From NCBI RefSeq assembly GCF_014635025.1, contig NZ_BMCE01000002.1, positions 1,178,001 to 1,242,000 of the forward strand: a stretch of 64,000 nucleotides of DNA, given 5' to 3'. This stretch comes from Fictibacillus barbaricus (GTDB lineage Bacteria; Bacillota; Bacilli; Bacillales; Fictibacillaceae). The notes beneath the pieces were generated by a model, which saw only the letters and a list, made by a program, of their open reading frames with translations, had not been told where the DNA came from and ran no database searches. Below are positions 25,287 to 33,265 of the stretch, one piece after another (the stretch's first letter is position 1; each line of letters opens with the position of its first letter). Made by a program: the position numbers and the translations under genes.

Positions 25287-25907
25287 ATGAGAAACCTGCT
25301 TAACAAATTCATACTATTTGTCGTTACAGCCGCTGTTTTGTTTATACCTACAAACGTCAATGCACAAGGCCTTTTATCTACTGGCAGTCAAGGTTATGAG
25401 GTCACAGCGCTTCAGCAGAAACTAAAAGAGATGGGCTTTTTCTATGGACCGGTGACAGGTTATTATGGTCCTATTACGGAGCGTGCAGTTGCAGATTTTC
25501 AGTACAAGACCAACCTATCTTCTGACGGAGTAGCAGGCCCTGCAACATTTTTGATGCTGAATGAAGTCGAACAGATGGCTCGTGTCGTACACGGTGAAGC
25601 TAGAGGCGAATCATACATAGGTAAAGTTGCGGTAGCCGCGGTCATCTTAAACCGTTTAGATGATCCTGCTTTTCCAAATAACGTGGAAGATGTGATCCAT
25701 CAAACCAATGCATTTACAGCGGTTCATGATGGGCAATATAACTTATCGCCTTCCAACTATGCATATCGTGCTGTTATTGATGCAATTCAAGGCTGGGACC
25801 CTACATACGGTTCTGTGTACTACTATAATCCGGATTTAGCGACGAACACTTGGATTTTTTCACGACAATCCGTAACGAAGATTGGCAACCATCTTTTTGC
25901 ACAATAA
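25287..25907 (+). CDS. ykvT: Secreted SleB-type cell wall hydrolase (YkvT-like)
   Basis: A 206-residue hydrolase with a signal peptide ending near NVNAQ. A peptidoglycan-binding type 1 domain (GSQGYEVTALQQKLKEMGFFYGPVTG...) is followed by a Hydrolase_2 domain with MARVVHGEARGE, the catalytic glutamate, and the AFTAVHDGQYNL stretch. SleB-like enzymes cut peptidoglycan, in spores mainly cortex with muramic lactam. Its length matches YkvT of B. subtilis better than SleB. AAAGGAG precedes the ATG. Confidence 0.87.
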   Translation: MRNLLNKFILFVVTAAVLFIPTNVNAQGLLSTGSQGYEVTALQQKLKEMGFFYGPVTGYYGPITERAVADFQYKTNLSSDGVAGPATFLMLNEVEQMARVVHGEARGESYIGKVAVAAVILNRLDDPAFPNNVEDVIHQTNAFTAVHDGQYNLSPSNYAYRAVIDAIQGWDPTYGSVYYYNPDLATNTWIFSRQSVTKIGNHLFAQ

Positions 25908-25912
25908 TAACA

Positions 25913-25951
25913 AAACCTCCTTCTTTAACACAGAAGGAGGTTTCATTTTTT
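25913..25951 (+). terminator. Terminator
   Basis: AACCTCCTTC and GAAGGAGGTT form a strong stem with a T tract behind it; an A tract on the other side may serve the opposite gene. Confidence 0.85.
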
Positions 25952-25953
25952 AT

Positions 25954-26838
25954 TTATTGAAATGTCTTACTTACATGGATGAATTCTCGATAGCCTGAAC
26001 GTGTCAGATGATAATGATTGTCTAAGAATCCATCTTTTATTAGTGAATCTAGCGTTTCTTCTGGAATGATATCTATCACTTGGTCCATTCGCTGATTTAA
26101 GTCTTCGAGCGAAGCGTTTTTTAGAGTAATCGGGTTCATCATGCGTACGATGCCTTCAATTCGCGAATCTCTTTTTTGGAAGAATTGCGGCGTCTTCTTA
26201 AACACGTTTTGCAGGCGGTCTTTAAATTGGTTCAATTCTTGCTTCGTGTTGAACGACTCGGTTTCTTTCTCTCTAATTCTTTCATTGAAGTACTTCATCT
26301 CTTCGTTGCTTAATTGTGCTCTTGTGAAAAGCTCGTTGTAGATCTGTGTTTTATCCATCTCAATCTTTTCAAGCTCTTCTTCTTTCATACGTTTTGTTTC
26401 CCAGATTTCTTCTGAGATTTCTTCCTCTTCCTCTTCCTCTTCCTCAACTAATTCTTCTACTGGTTCTTCAACTTTCTCGTCCTCAAAAAGCTCCAGCTGC
26501 TCAACAGGTTTCGGCGCCTCGACCTCTTCTGCCGGCATCTGTTCAGTTACATGAACTGTTTTATCTTTAGATGTGTAAGCTTCAATCAACCTTTCTAGCT
26601 TATTGATCTTGTTAAAGTATATTAAAGAGATCGTGATTGCAAACAACGAACAGAATACTGATATAAAGTCAGAGAATTGAAAGACAAATGGTGCTGTTGC
26701 TATTTTATAGAAAAGCAATAAGGCAAATGCTCCAATGATTATAATCTTTAGCCAGCTCTCTCGATTTTTTATTTCATCAATCGATTGTGAACTTTGATTT
26801 TTATTTTTGTCGACAGATAACATTTTTAATCTTTTCAT
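25954..26838 (-). CDS. Hypothetical membrane protein with acidic central tract
   Basis: A 294-residue protein with two transmembrane segments near 30-48 and 52-74. A long acidic region follows with a run of Glu (VEELVEEEEEEEEEISEEIWE) near residues 130-150. The C-terminal third contains coiled-coil-like helices and a QVIDIIPEETLDSLIKDGFLDNHYHLTRSGYREF block resembling a winged-helix. I do not recognise the family. AGAGGTAAG precedes the ATG. Confidence 0.75.
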   Translation of the reverse strand: MKRLKMLSVDKNKNQSSQSIDEIKNRESWLKIIIIGAFALLLFYKIATAPFVFQFSDFISVFCSLFAITISLIYFNKINKLERLIEAYTSKDKTVHVTEQMPAEEVEAPKPVEQLELFEDEKVEEPVEELVEEEEEEEEEISEEIWETKRMKEEELEKIEMDKTQIYNELFTRAQLSNEEMKYFNERIREKETESFNTKQELNQFKDRLQNVFKKTPQFFQKRDSRIEGIVRMMNPITLKNASLEDLNQRMDQVIDIIPEETLDSLIKDGFLDNHYHLTRSGYREFIHVSKTFQ

Positions 26839-26977
26839 AATAATCTTACCTCTTTCGTAGAGATTTCCGTGCAGCTTTTTATTTTAAACGAAAAGACGAA
26901 AAGTGGAAAGGAAAACCACTGTTTCATCATGAAAGTATCATTTTCTTAACACTTTCCTTTAATATTATTTATTTTTT

Positions 26978-26991
26978 AGGACATATGTCCT
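26978..26991. promoter_or_regulatory. Palindromic operator, likely for the YeiL-type regulator
   Basis: AGGACATATGTCCT is a perfect 14-base palindrome about 60 bases before the first small transporter gene. Its centre lies about 41.5 bases upstream of a plausible start point (27026, judged from TTTAAT at 27015-27020), the standard activating position for Crp/Fnr proteins. Confidence 0.55.
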
Positions 26992-27052
26992 TCCCAACAT
27001 CTCTTCTTTTGTTCTTTAATAAGTAGAGAATTCTACTTTGGGATGTGATGAG

Positions 27053-27478
27053 ATGAAAGGAATCCTGTTTGCCTTCTTAGCCGGGGCTTTTATTACCTTG
27101 CAGGGTGTAGCAAACGCACGGATCAGCCAGGATATCGGTGCTTGGCAGGCAGCGACCATTACACAGTTAACCGGCTTTATAATGGCACTTTTGATCGTGT
27201 TGTTCGTAAAAGATCAAAAATGGAAACAATTTAAACAGGTACGCCCTATTTATCTAACAGGAGGCTCCTTCGCAGCAGTTGTTATTTACGGGAATATTTA
27301 TGGCATCCATTCGATCGGCGTAACGTTGACAATAGCAGTGATATTAATTTCGCAGCTTACCATTACGTTCATGATCGATGGCAAAGGCTGGTTCGGTGTA
27401 TTAAAGAAGGAAATGAAACTTCCCCAATTCATAGGCATAGCAATGATGATTGCCGGTGTCGTGATATTGAAATTTTAA
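27053..27478 (+). CDS. YdcZ-type small transporter (DUF606)
   Basis: A 141-residue, five-helix protein of the YdcZ/DUF606 branch of the drug/metabolite transporters. Such half-size proteins usually act as pairs, and a second copy sits at 28224. The motif ITLQGVANARISQDIGAWQAATITQLTG is repeated in related form in the partner. The ATG at 27053 is chosen because the first ATG would add residues before the first helix. Substrate unknown. Confidence 0.86.
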   Translation: MKGILFAFLAGAFITLQGVANARISQDIGAWQAATITQLTGFIMALLIVLFVKDQKWKQFKQVRPIYLTGGSFAAVVIYGNIYGIHSIGVTLTIAVILISQLTITFMIDGKGWFGVLKKEMKLPQFIGIAMMIAGVVILKF

Positions 27479-27506
27479 CGAGAAAAGCGATTGAGGTGAA
27501 CGTGAT

Positions 27507-28208
27507 ATGAAAGAACTGAATGATCCTGATCTGTTAGAGCATTACTTAGGAGCATACGAAATCGAGTCTATCTTTAACGAAGATCTTCGTCCATACTTAG
27601 CGCTTTATCGGTATGATCATGGTGAGTTGATCTGTTCACAAGGTGATCCTTACGATTATCTGTATGTTTTAGTAAAGGGCAAATTGAAAATTTTCACCAC
27701 CTCACCTGAAGGCAAAACACTCATTCTTTCGTTTAAAACACCTCTTGATGTTGTCGGTGACATTGAATATGTACAGAATACAGAGATCATTAATACTGTT
27801 GAGGCAGTTTCAGAGGTTCACATGATTGCGGTCCATCACCGCTATCTAAAGAAATTCGCGAGTGATCATACTCCTTTATTAAAATTTTTGCTCGATGTGA
27901 TCACACAAAAGTTCTACGTCAAATCGAGTTCGTTAAGCTTTAATTTGCTATATCCAGTTGAAGTCCGATTTGCGAGCTATCTCTTATCTGTCTGTTTTGA
28001 TGAGTCAGACGCCCTTTACAGCGGAAAGCTTAGTACAGGAGCCTTGATAGATGCTGCAAACTTGATCGGCACGAGTTATCGGCACTTAAACCGTGTCATT
28101 CAGCACCTTTCACAAGAAGGGCTAGTGGAACGTCATAAAGGGTTTATTGTAGTAAAAGATCGGAATGGCTTGAGCAAACTTGCCAACCATAAAAACATAT
28201 ACGAGTAG
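27507..28208 (+). CDS. yeiL: Crp/Fnr-family regulator, YeiL type
   Basis: A 233-residue regulator. A cyclic-nucleotide-binding beta-roll fold (residues about 20-125, with ICSQGDPYDYLYVLVKGKLKI) is followed by a long helix and a winged helix (residues about 165-225) with the reading helix GTSYRHLNRVIQHLSQEGLV. YeiL homologues regulate stationary-phase genes. No Fnr-type N-terminal four-cysteine cluster is seen. It sits between two transporter genes and may regulate them. Confidence 0.85.
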   Translation: MKELNDPDLLEHYLGAYEIESIFNEDLRPYLALYRYDHGELICSQGDPYDYLYVLVKGKLKIFTTSPEGKTLILSFKTPLDVVGDIEYVQNTEIINTVEAVSEVHMIAVHHRYLKKFASDHTPLLKFLLDVITQKFYVKSSSLSFNLLYPVEVRFASYLLSVCFDESDALYSGKLSTGALIDAANLIGTSYRHLNRVIQHLSQEGLVERHKGFIVVKDRNGLSKLANHKNIYE

Positions 28209-28223
28209 AAAGGAGTGTATGAC

Positions 28224-28718
28224 ATGTTAGCAGGTTTATTTTCTGCGGTTATTGCAGGACTGTTAGTTGGTCTGCAAAATATCTTTAACACCCGGGTCAA
28301 CGACCATGCTGGAACGTGGTCCACGACTGCATTGGTGTTAGGACTAGGATTTCTAGCTTCCATGCTGTTAGGACTTGTTTTTGAAGGAACACAACTCTTT
28401 GTTTTAGAACATATAAAAACGTGGCATTGGTTCAGTGGTTTAATCGGTGTAGGTGTTGTTGTTTGCCTTGTTCAGGGTACAAAGTTACTCGGACCGACAT
28501 TCGCGATCTCAATCGTCCTAACATCTCAGCTCGGTTTTGCCCTATTATGGGATTCATTAGGATGGTTTGGATTAGAAAAGATTCCATTTACGACACAACA
28601 GCTTGTTGGAGTACTCGTTATCATCGGTGGAGTGATCGTATTTAAGTTTGGCGGCAGCCAGAAAACGGATAAAGTAAAAAAGGTTCATAATCAGATGAAG
28701 CATGCAGCGGGGAGATAA
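28224..28718 (+). CDS. YdcZ-type small transporter (DUF606), second copy
   Basis: A 164-residue five-helix protein paired with the one at 27053; both begin with LLVGLQN/ITLQGV and the paralogue motif around ARIS/TRVN. AAAGGAG lies eight bases before ATG 28224. The YeiL-type gene is sandwiched between the two. The pair probably forms a heterodimeric exporter of unknown substrate (inference). Confidence 0.85.
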   Translation: MLAGLFSAVIAGLLVGLQNIFNTRVNDHAGTWSTTALVLGLGFLASMLLGLVFEGTQLFVLEHIKTWHWFSGLIGVGVVVCLVQGTKLLGPTFAISIVLTSQLGFALLWDSLGWFGLEKIPFTTQQLVGVLVIIGGVIVFKFGGSQKTDKVKKVHNQMKHAAGR

Positions 28719-28734
28719 ATTCTCCTCTTTTTTG
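28709..28734 (+). terminator. Terminator
   Basis: GGGGAGA and TCTCCTC pair and a T6 tract follows; the stem includes the stop codon of the second transporter gene. Confidence 0.75.
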
Positions 28735-28911
28735 TTGGAAAACGACTCCCTATCCTACTTATGACCTTCATCTTCCTCGTTTTTTTGCATACTATTTCCC
28801 CATTCATTCTATAAAAAATGGGTAGTCCCCTCTATTAAAAAGGGATTAGTCATACGGTACACTTTAGTAGAAGAACCTTTTTTGAAAAATTCAAAATACG
28901 GAGGTATTCTC

Positions 28912-29976
28912 ATGAAAGTGACAAAGAAAGTGTTGTCCGTAACGTTATCCGGTTTAATGGCTTTTGGTGCTTTAACTGCCGTATCTTTACCTGCACATGC
29001 TGTCGGAAATGGACCTGGCACTGGAAATGGATCGATCCAAACATCTATTCTGCATACGTATGATGAACTTGTAGACACCTTAAAAACACTAGATGCAAGT
29101 CAAGATGCTATGAATCTTGAAGTCATCGGTCAAACCGTAAAAGGCCGAGACATCTACATGGCAAAATACATATCGAATCCTAGCAACCCAACGATCTTGT
29201 TTTTGACTCAGCAGCATGGAAACGAACAGCTTACGACTGAAGGTGCTTTGGAGTTCATGAAACACCTTGGTACGAACAAAACGAAAGGATTGCTCGAAAA
29301 TGTAAACGTACTAATCATTCCAATGCTTAACGCTGATGGCGCAATGGGTGATGTGAATTTTTCATTAGAAGATTACTTAGCTGATGGCGACCGCCACTTA
29401 ACACGTTATAATGCCAATGAAGTGGATTTAAACCGCGAACACGCGAAAGCGACAAGCGAAATGGAACCAGAAGCACGCGTACTTCATGAAAATGTGTTCG
29501 CTAAATACAATATTGACTATATGATCGACCTTCATCACCAAGGAACGTTAAGTGAGACAGAAGGTGAGCTTGTATCAGGCTCTATGCTTTATCCGACGAA
29601 CGAAAATGTTAAGCCGGAAGTTCTTGAGAAATCAAAGCGCCTTGGTGCAGTTGTATACAATGCGATCGAAAATACCGGATGGGGCCACATCGGAAAATAT
29701 GTTGGAGGTTCTGGTGAAAATATTGGACGAAACGGTGCAGCCGTACGTTATGATATCTCGACACTCCTTTTTGAGATGCGCGGAATGTCCGATCATTACC
29801 GTGAAGATTATGCGCTCGGGCAGAAGAGCAACGGCTATTTGATCAAGCAAACTATTGTTACATTGGATGCTGCGGTTCGTGCGATTGCGGATGACTCGAT
29901 CGACACAGTAGATGCAAGTTTCTGGGATACACTGCCTGAACAAACAAACCGTTCTGGAGAAGAGGCAGACGAATAA
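28912..29976 (+). CDS. Secreted M14-family zinc carboxypeptidase
   Basis: A 354-residue protein with signal peptide ending near LPAHA. Peptidase M14 zinc ligands are seen in QQHGNEQ (His and Glu) and MIDLHHQG (His), and the catalytic glutamate in LLFEMRG near 280. It removes C-terminal residues from extracellular peptides. The C-terminal end is a short acidic tail. CGGAGG precedes the ATG. It is monocistronic with a strong terminator. Confidence 0.9.
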   Translation: MKVTKKVLSVTLSGLMAFGALTAVSLPAHAVGNGPGTGNGSIQTSILHTYDELVDTLKTLDASQDAMNLEVIGQTVKGRDIYMAKYISNPSNPTILFLTQQHGNEQLTTEGALEFMKHLGTNKTKGLLENVNVLIIPMLNADGAMGDVNFSLEDYLADGDRHLTRYNANEVDLNREHAKATSEMEPEARVLHENVFAKYNIDYMIDLHHQGTLSETEGELVSGSMLYPTNENVKPEVLEKSKRLGAVVYNAIENTGWGHIGKYVGGSGENIGRNGAAVRYDISTLLFEMRGMSDHYREDYALGQKSNGYLIKQTIVTLDAAVRAIADDSIDTVDASFWDTLPEQTNRSGEEADE

Positions 29977-29992
29977 AAACGAATATGGAGAT

Positions 29993-30027
29993 AAAAAAAA
30001 ACGGCTTCTATAGAGAGCCGTTTTTTA
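29993..30027 (+). terminator. Terminator of the M14 gene
   Basis: AACGGCTTC and GAGCCGTT pair, followed by TTTTTTAT, with an A run in front. Confidence 0.85.
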
Positions 30028-30110
30028 TGTTCGGAAAGTTTATTACACGTTAACCGATAGAATGCTGATTCTAGCCGGTAACTATGAAGTCTTCACAGAT
30101 AACTCTGGAG

Positions 30111-30172
30111 TTTCCAATGATAAACCTGTTTTTCCACCTGAACATTGTTTGTTTCCACCTGAAATTAACAAA
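30111..30172. repeat. 21-nt phased repeat array E
   Basis: TTTCCA begins at 30111, 30131 and 30152, at 20- and 21-base spacing, and the last two units share TTTCCACCTGAA. It lies between two convergent genes. Read on the minus strand the word is TTCAGGTGGAAA, similar to the array at 46860. Confidence 0.72.
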
Positions 30173-30205
30173 TCCTAGACCAAAAATTAACCTTCCCTCC
30201 TAATT

Positions 30206-30245
30206 TAAAAAAAAATACGTCCACTCATCATGAATGGACGTATTT
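30206..30245 (-). terminator. Terminator of the NlpC/P60 gene
   Basis: AATACGTCCA and TGGACGTATT pair, with a long A/T run following on the minus strand. Confidence 0.85.
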
Positions 30246-30254
30246 GTGATCCTA

Positions 30255-30902
30255 TTATTCGTAGCTTTTTGCACCGATGTATTTGTCAGCCCAATACGAG
30301 CTTTCCATTTCGGTGGTTGTTACACCGTTTGATGAAGAAGCGTGCATGAACTTACCGTCTCCAATGTATACTCCGGCGTGGCTCGGACCATCTCCTTCCA
30401 AGTTAAAGAACACGATGTCACCTACAGCTGGTGAATCTACCTGTGTTCCTTCTGCATACATGCCATCTACCGTACGCTCAAGGTCAATGTTCTCCGCTTC
30501 ATCGAAGATATAATTTAAGTATCCGCTGCAGTCAAAACCATCGGGTGAATCTCCTCCCCACTTATAAGGAGTACCTTCGTACTTCTTGGCTGTTTCCACT
30601 ATGGAAGATTCATTTGCCTCGATACCTAACGCTTTAAACGTTTCATCTCCAGCGATGCCATCTACTGTTATGCCTTTATCTGCTTGAAACTTCTTTACCG
30701 CATCTGTTGTATAATCACCATAATAATCAGTTGTTTTGCTGTAGCTAAAGTATCCTTTTTGATCTAAAGTTTCTTGAAGGTCTTGTACATCTGAATGCTG
30801 CATCTCAGGTTTCAGCGTCTGATCTCCAAGCGCGGCTTCACCTACTACTGGATTGAACGCCACAACACCTGCTACTGCTAATCCTGCTGCTATCTTTTTC
30901 AA
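30255..30902 (-). CDS. NlpC/P60 endopeptidase with peptidoglycan-binding domain
   Basis: A 215-residue secreted enzyme. A signal peptide (VAGVVAFNPVVGEA) is followed by a peptidoglycan-binding type 1 domain (residues about 38-92) and an NlpC/P60 domain (about 103-215). Catalytic Cys in FDCSGY, His in PSHAGVYIG and His in KFMHASS are present in order. It cuts peptide bonds in cell wall stem peptides. It appears monocistronic. Confidence 0.92.
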   Translation of the reverse strand: MKKIAAGLAVAGVVAFNPVVGEAALGDQTLKPEMQHSDVQDLQETLDQKGYFSYSKTTDYYGDYTTDAVKKFQADKGITVDGIAGDETFKALGIEANESSIVETAKKYEGTPYKWGGDSPDGFDCSGYLNYIFDEAENIDLERTVDGMYAEGTQVDSPAVGDIVFFNLEGDGPSHAGVYIGDGKFMHASSSNGVTTTEMESSYWADKYIGAKSYE

Positions 30903-31137
30903 AGTACCATCCCCTTTTCTGTATTTGATCTGACCTGTCCCATACTAACAGGTGGAGATGACAAAGAGATTGTAAGGCAGTTACAGGGCAATAACAATTT
31001 TTCTCCAATTGTATGAGGAATTACACATTGTAATATTAGATAAATTTTTCCATATGCTTGTGAATAAATATCAGGAAAGATTGTTTGAAATTTGTATAGA
31101 GTATATAAAGGGCAAAAAAGGATAAGGAGGCATCTGT

Positions 31138-31431
31138 TTGGAGTTCCCGTTCATTCATACTAACTTTTGGGATGCATTGATTGCTGTGCCTGCCATCATT
31201 ATTCTTATAGAAATCCTTAAGATTTTCTTCCCCTATTACACTGCTTGGATTCCAACCATTGCTAACCTGCTGGGACTCATCATCTCTGTTTTTATCACTC
31301 ATCCCCATAGTCTTTGGACGGGGATCGTTATGGGAATTGTGTATGGAATTTCTGCAGTTGGCTCATATGCCGGCTTCGTTAAAGTCATCCACACCTATCG
31401 AGACAAAAGTCCGAACAGCCCATATAAATAG
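31138..31431 (+). CDS. Small membrane protein, holin-like (Hol44 type)
   Basis: A 97-residue protein with three hydrophobic helices, starting at a TTG six bases after AAGGAGGCAT. The pattern ALIAVPAIIILIEILKIFF, then IPTIANLLGLIISVF, then GIVMGIVYGISAVGSYAG resembles the Hol44 phage-holin-like family. No phage genes are nearby, so it may be a cellular relative. Function is not proven. Confidence 0.6.
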   Translation: MEFPFIHTNFWDALIAVPAIIILIEILKIFFPYYTAWIPTIANLLGLIISVFITHPHSLWTGIVMGIVYGISAVGSYAGFVKVIHTYRDKSPNSPYK

Positions 31432-31501
31432 TTGCTTGCAGTAATACGATTGTTTAAGTTTAGAAGTATACGAACTTCTTTTAAAAGATTAGGAGAAATC
31501 A

Positions 31502-32356
31502 ATGAATAGAAAAACAGCAATTGTTACCGGTACTTCCAGCGGGTTTGGCATGTTTTGTGCACTTGAACTTGCGAAGGCCGGTTTTAATGTGGTTTGTACG
31601 ATGCGGAATTTGGATAAAGCAGATAATCTATTAAAATTAGCTGATGAGCAGATCGTGACAGACCGCATCCACCTGCATCCATTAGATGTAACGTCAGCCG
31701 GATCGATAAAGAGCTTTGCAGCATACATAAATAAGTTTCAGAGGATTGAGGTCCTAGTAAACAACGCAGGATTTGCGCTAGGAGGTTTTAGTGAAGAACT
31801 GACAGTCTATGAATATCGGATGCAGTTTGAGACAAACTTCTTTGGTGTAATCTCGGTAACGCAAGCTGTCCTTCCCATCATGAGAAAAAGTAGAACAGGC
31901 CGAATTATTAACATGAGCAGCATCTCTGGAAAATTTGGTTTTCCAGGTTTGTCTCCCTATGCTGCATCCAAACATGCATTAGAAGGTCTCAGTGAGAGTC
32001 TCCGTCTGGAGCTGCGTCCATTCGGAATAGATGTCGTTTTGGTTGAACCCGGTTCTTATAAGACCAACATCTGGTCTTCAATCGACAACATGGCCATCAA
32101 CCCTGAATCTCCCTATCGTTTTTATACTGAGGCACTCCTAAATAATATTGAAACCGGTAAAGGAAATCATGGCGATCCGCTGGATGTGGCAAGACTTGTA
32201 TCTAAAATTGCAGCTTCATCCAAAACGCCTAAGCTGCGTTATTCGATAGGCAACGGTGTAAAGTTGAGTTTGATCTTAAAAGCTATAGTGCCATGGAAAC
32301 TAGTAGAATCTGCGATAATACGGAAACTGATAGGAACGCGAAAAGGCAGTCATTAG
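31502..32356 (+). CDS. Short-chain dehydrogenase/reductase
   Basis: A 284-residue SDR. The cofactor site TGTSSGFG near 10-17, NNAGFALG near 90, catalytic serine in NMSSISG and YAASK (Tyr-x-x-x-Lys) near 158-162 are all present. The C-terminal half is longer than classical SDRs and ends in a basic hydrophobic tail (IIRKLIGTRKGSH), which may bind a membrane. AGGAGAA precedes the ATG. Substrate unknown. A terminator overlaps its stop. Confidence 0.9.
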   Translation: MNRKTAIVTGTSSGFGMFCALELAKAGFNVVCTMRNLDKADNLLKLADEQIVTDRIHLHPLDVTSAGSIKSFAAYINKFQRIEVLVNNAGFALGGFSEELTVYEYRMQFETNFFGVISVTQAVLPIMRKSRTGRIINMSSISGKFGFPGLSPYAASKHALEGLSESLRLELRPFGIDVVLVEPGSYKTNIWSSIDNMAINPESPYRFYTEALLNNIETGKGNHGDPLDVARLVSKIAASSKTPKLRYSIGNGVKLSLILKAIVPWKLVESAIIRKLIGTRKGSH

Positions 32357-32370
32357 ACTGCCTTTTTTAC
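32339..32370. terminator. Bidirectional terminator
   Basis: AAAGGCAGTC and GACTGCCTTT form the stem; T tracts on both sides serve the SDR gene and tnrA. Confidence 0.82.
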
Positions 32371-32705
32371 ATCGAATTATTATTGTTATTTCTAAAGTGA
32401 GCATTGAATTGGCCGCGAAGCATATCTTTAAGCACGTTTTTCTCAACTGATTTGGTTCGTTCTTGTTTCATCTCCTTCCTTATTTCGTGTGTTTGTACCC
32501 CTTCTTCCCTCTTATTCGCGATTTCGACCAGTTTTTCAATATCAGAGAATGAATATCTTCGAGTTCCTTTTTCGTTCCGTTCGGGAAAGATTAATTTTCT
32601 CTCTTCATAATAGCGAATCTGTCTGAATGACAATCCTGTCAGTTCGCTTACAATACCAATTGAAATGACCTTCTTATCTTTATACGGTGTGCTTTCAAAT
32701 GACAT
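32367..32705 (-). CDS. tnrA: Global nitrogen regulator TnrA
   Basis: A 112-residue MerR-type regulator. [17 protein letters not shown], the helix-turn-helix [12 protein letters not shown] and the C-terminal [14 protein letters not shown] tail, which contacts glutamine synthetase in the B. subtilis protein, closely match TnrA. It activates nitrogen-scavenging genes and represses glutamine synthetase under nitrogen limitation. AAGGAG lies before the ATG. A TnrA box upstream suggests autoactivation. Confidence 0.95.
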   Translation of the reverse strand: MSFESTPYKDKKVISIGIVSELTGLSFRQIRYYEERKLIFPERNEKGTRRYSFSDIEKLVEIANKREEGVQTHEIRKEMKQERTKSVEKNVLKDMLRGQFNAHFRNNNNNSM

Positions 32706-32740
32706 GTAAGAGTCACTCCTTCTCCACGCTCCCTCTTTTC

Positions 32741-32768
32741 ACTATATCTCAATAAAACTTTCAAGCAA
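32741..32768 (-). promoter_or_regulatory. Promoter of tnrA
   Basis: On the minus strand TTGCTT (32768-32763) and TATAGT (32746-32741) are 16 bases apart, giving a start near 32734. The weak -35 fits an activator-dependent promoter. Confidence 0.55.
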
Positions 32769-32774
32769 CAAAGC

Positions 32775-32791
32775 TGTCAGATTATCTTACG
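32775..32791. promoter_or_regulatory. TnrA/GlnR box
   Basis: TGTCAGATTATCTTACG closely follows the TGTNA-N7-TNACA consensus; only the final A is changed to G. Its centre lies about 49 bases before the predicted tnrA start point, the known activating geometry. Confidence 0.75.
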
Positions 32792-32902
32792 CACCATTTC
32801 CTATCCCTGAAAAAACCTTGATATATTTTCTGACAAGTTTGTAGAACATGATTATTTCGCCGTGTACACTATGAGAAATCATTAAAAATGGTGGTGGATC
32901 GA

Positions 32903-33265
32903 ATGCATCGGCTTTTCTTGCAGTTTACGTTAATCTTTTCTTCTCTGGCTGTTGGTAATGCCATGGTATCTTTCTTTCGCCTCCCTCTCTCTGGAAGCAT
33001 CTTGGGAATGCTGTTACTGTTTTTTTCTTTATTAACCGGAATCATACAAATGGAGTGGGTAGAAAAGGCAGCAAACCTTCATCTGCAGCATATGACATTG
33101 CTTTTTATCCCACCTGTAATAGGAGCTCTTGTTTACTTTCATTCCCTGCACATGAAAATATGGAAGCTCGGCGTAATTATTGCAGGGAGCAGCTTATGCA
33201 TTATCATCATCACAGGATTCTCCGTCGAGCTTTACGAAAAATGGAAAAGGAGATGTAATCGATGA
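32903..33265 (+). CDS. lrgA: LrgA/CidA family membrane protein
   Basis: A 120-residue holin-like protein with four helices. The family signatures RLPLSGSILGMLLLFFSLL and HMTLLFIPPVIGALVYF are clear. With LrgB it is thought to tune murein hydrolase activity or transport, in some species pyruvate. The ATG at 32903 is more likely than the ATG at 32888. Its stop overlaps the start of lrgB. Confidence 0.88.
   Translation: MHRLFLQFTLIFSSLAVGNAMVSFFRLPLSGSILGMLLLFFSLLTGIIQMEWVEKAANLHLQHMTLLFIPPVIGALVYFHSLHMKIWKLGVIIAGSSLCIIIITGFSVELYEKWKRRCNR

Noticed and set aside
31138-31431. Prophage remnant suggested by the holin-like gene
   Set aside because: No other phage gene, attachment site or change in composition is seen nearby, so the gene is better treated as a stand-alone membrane protein.
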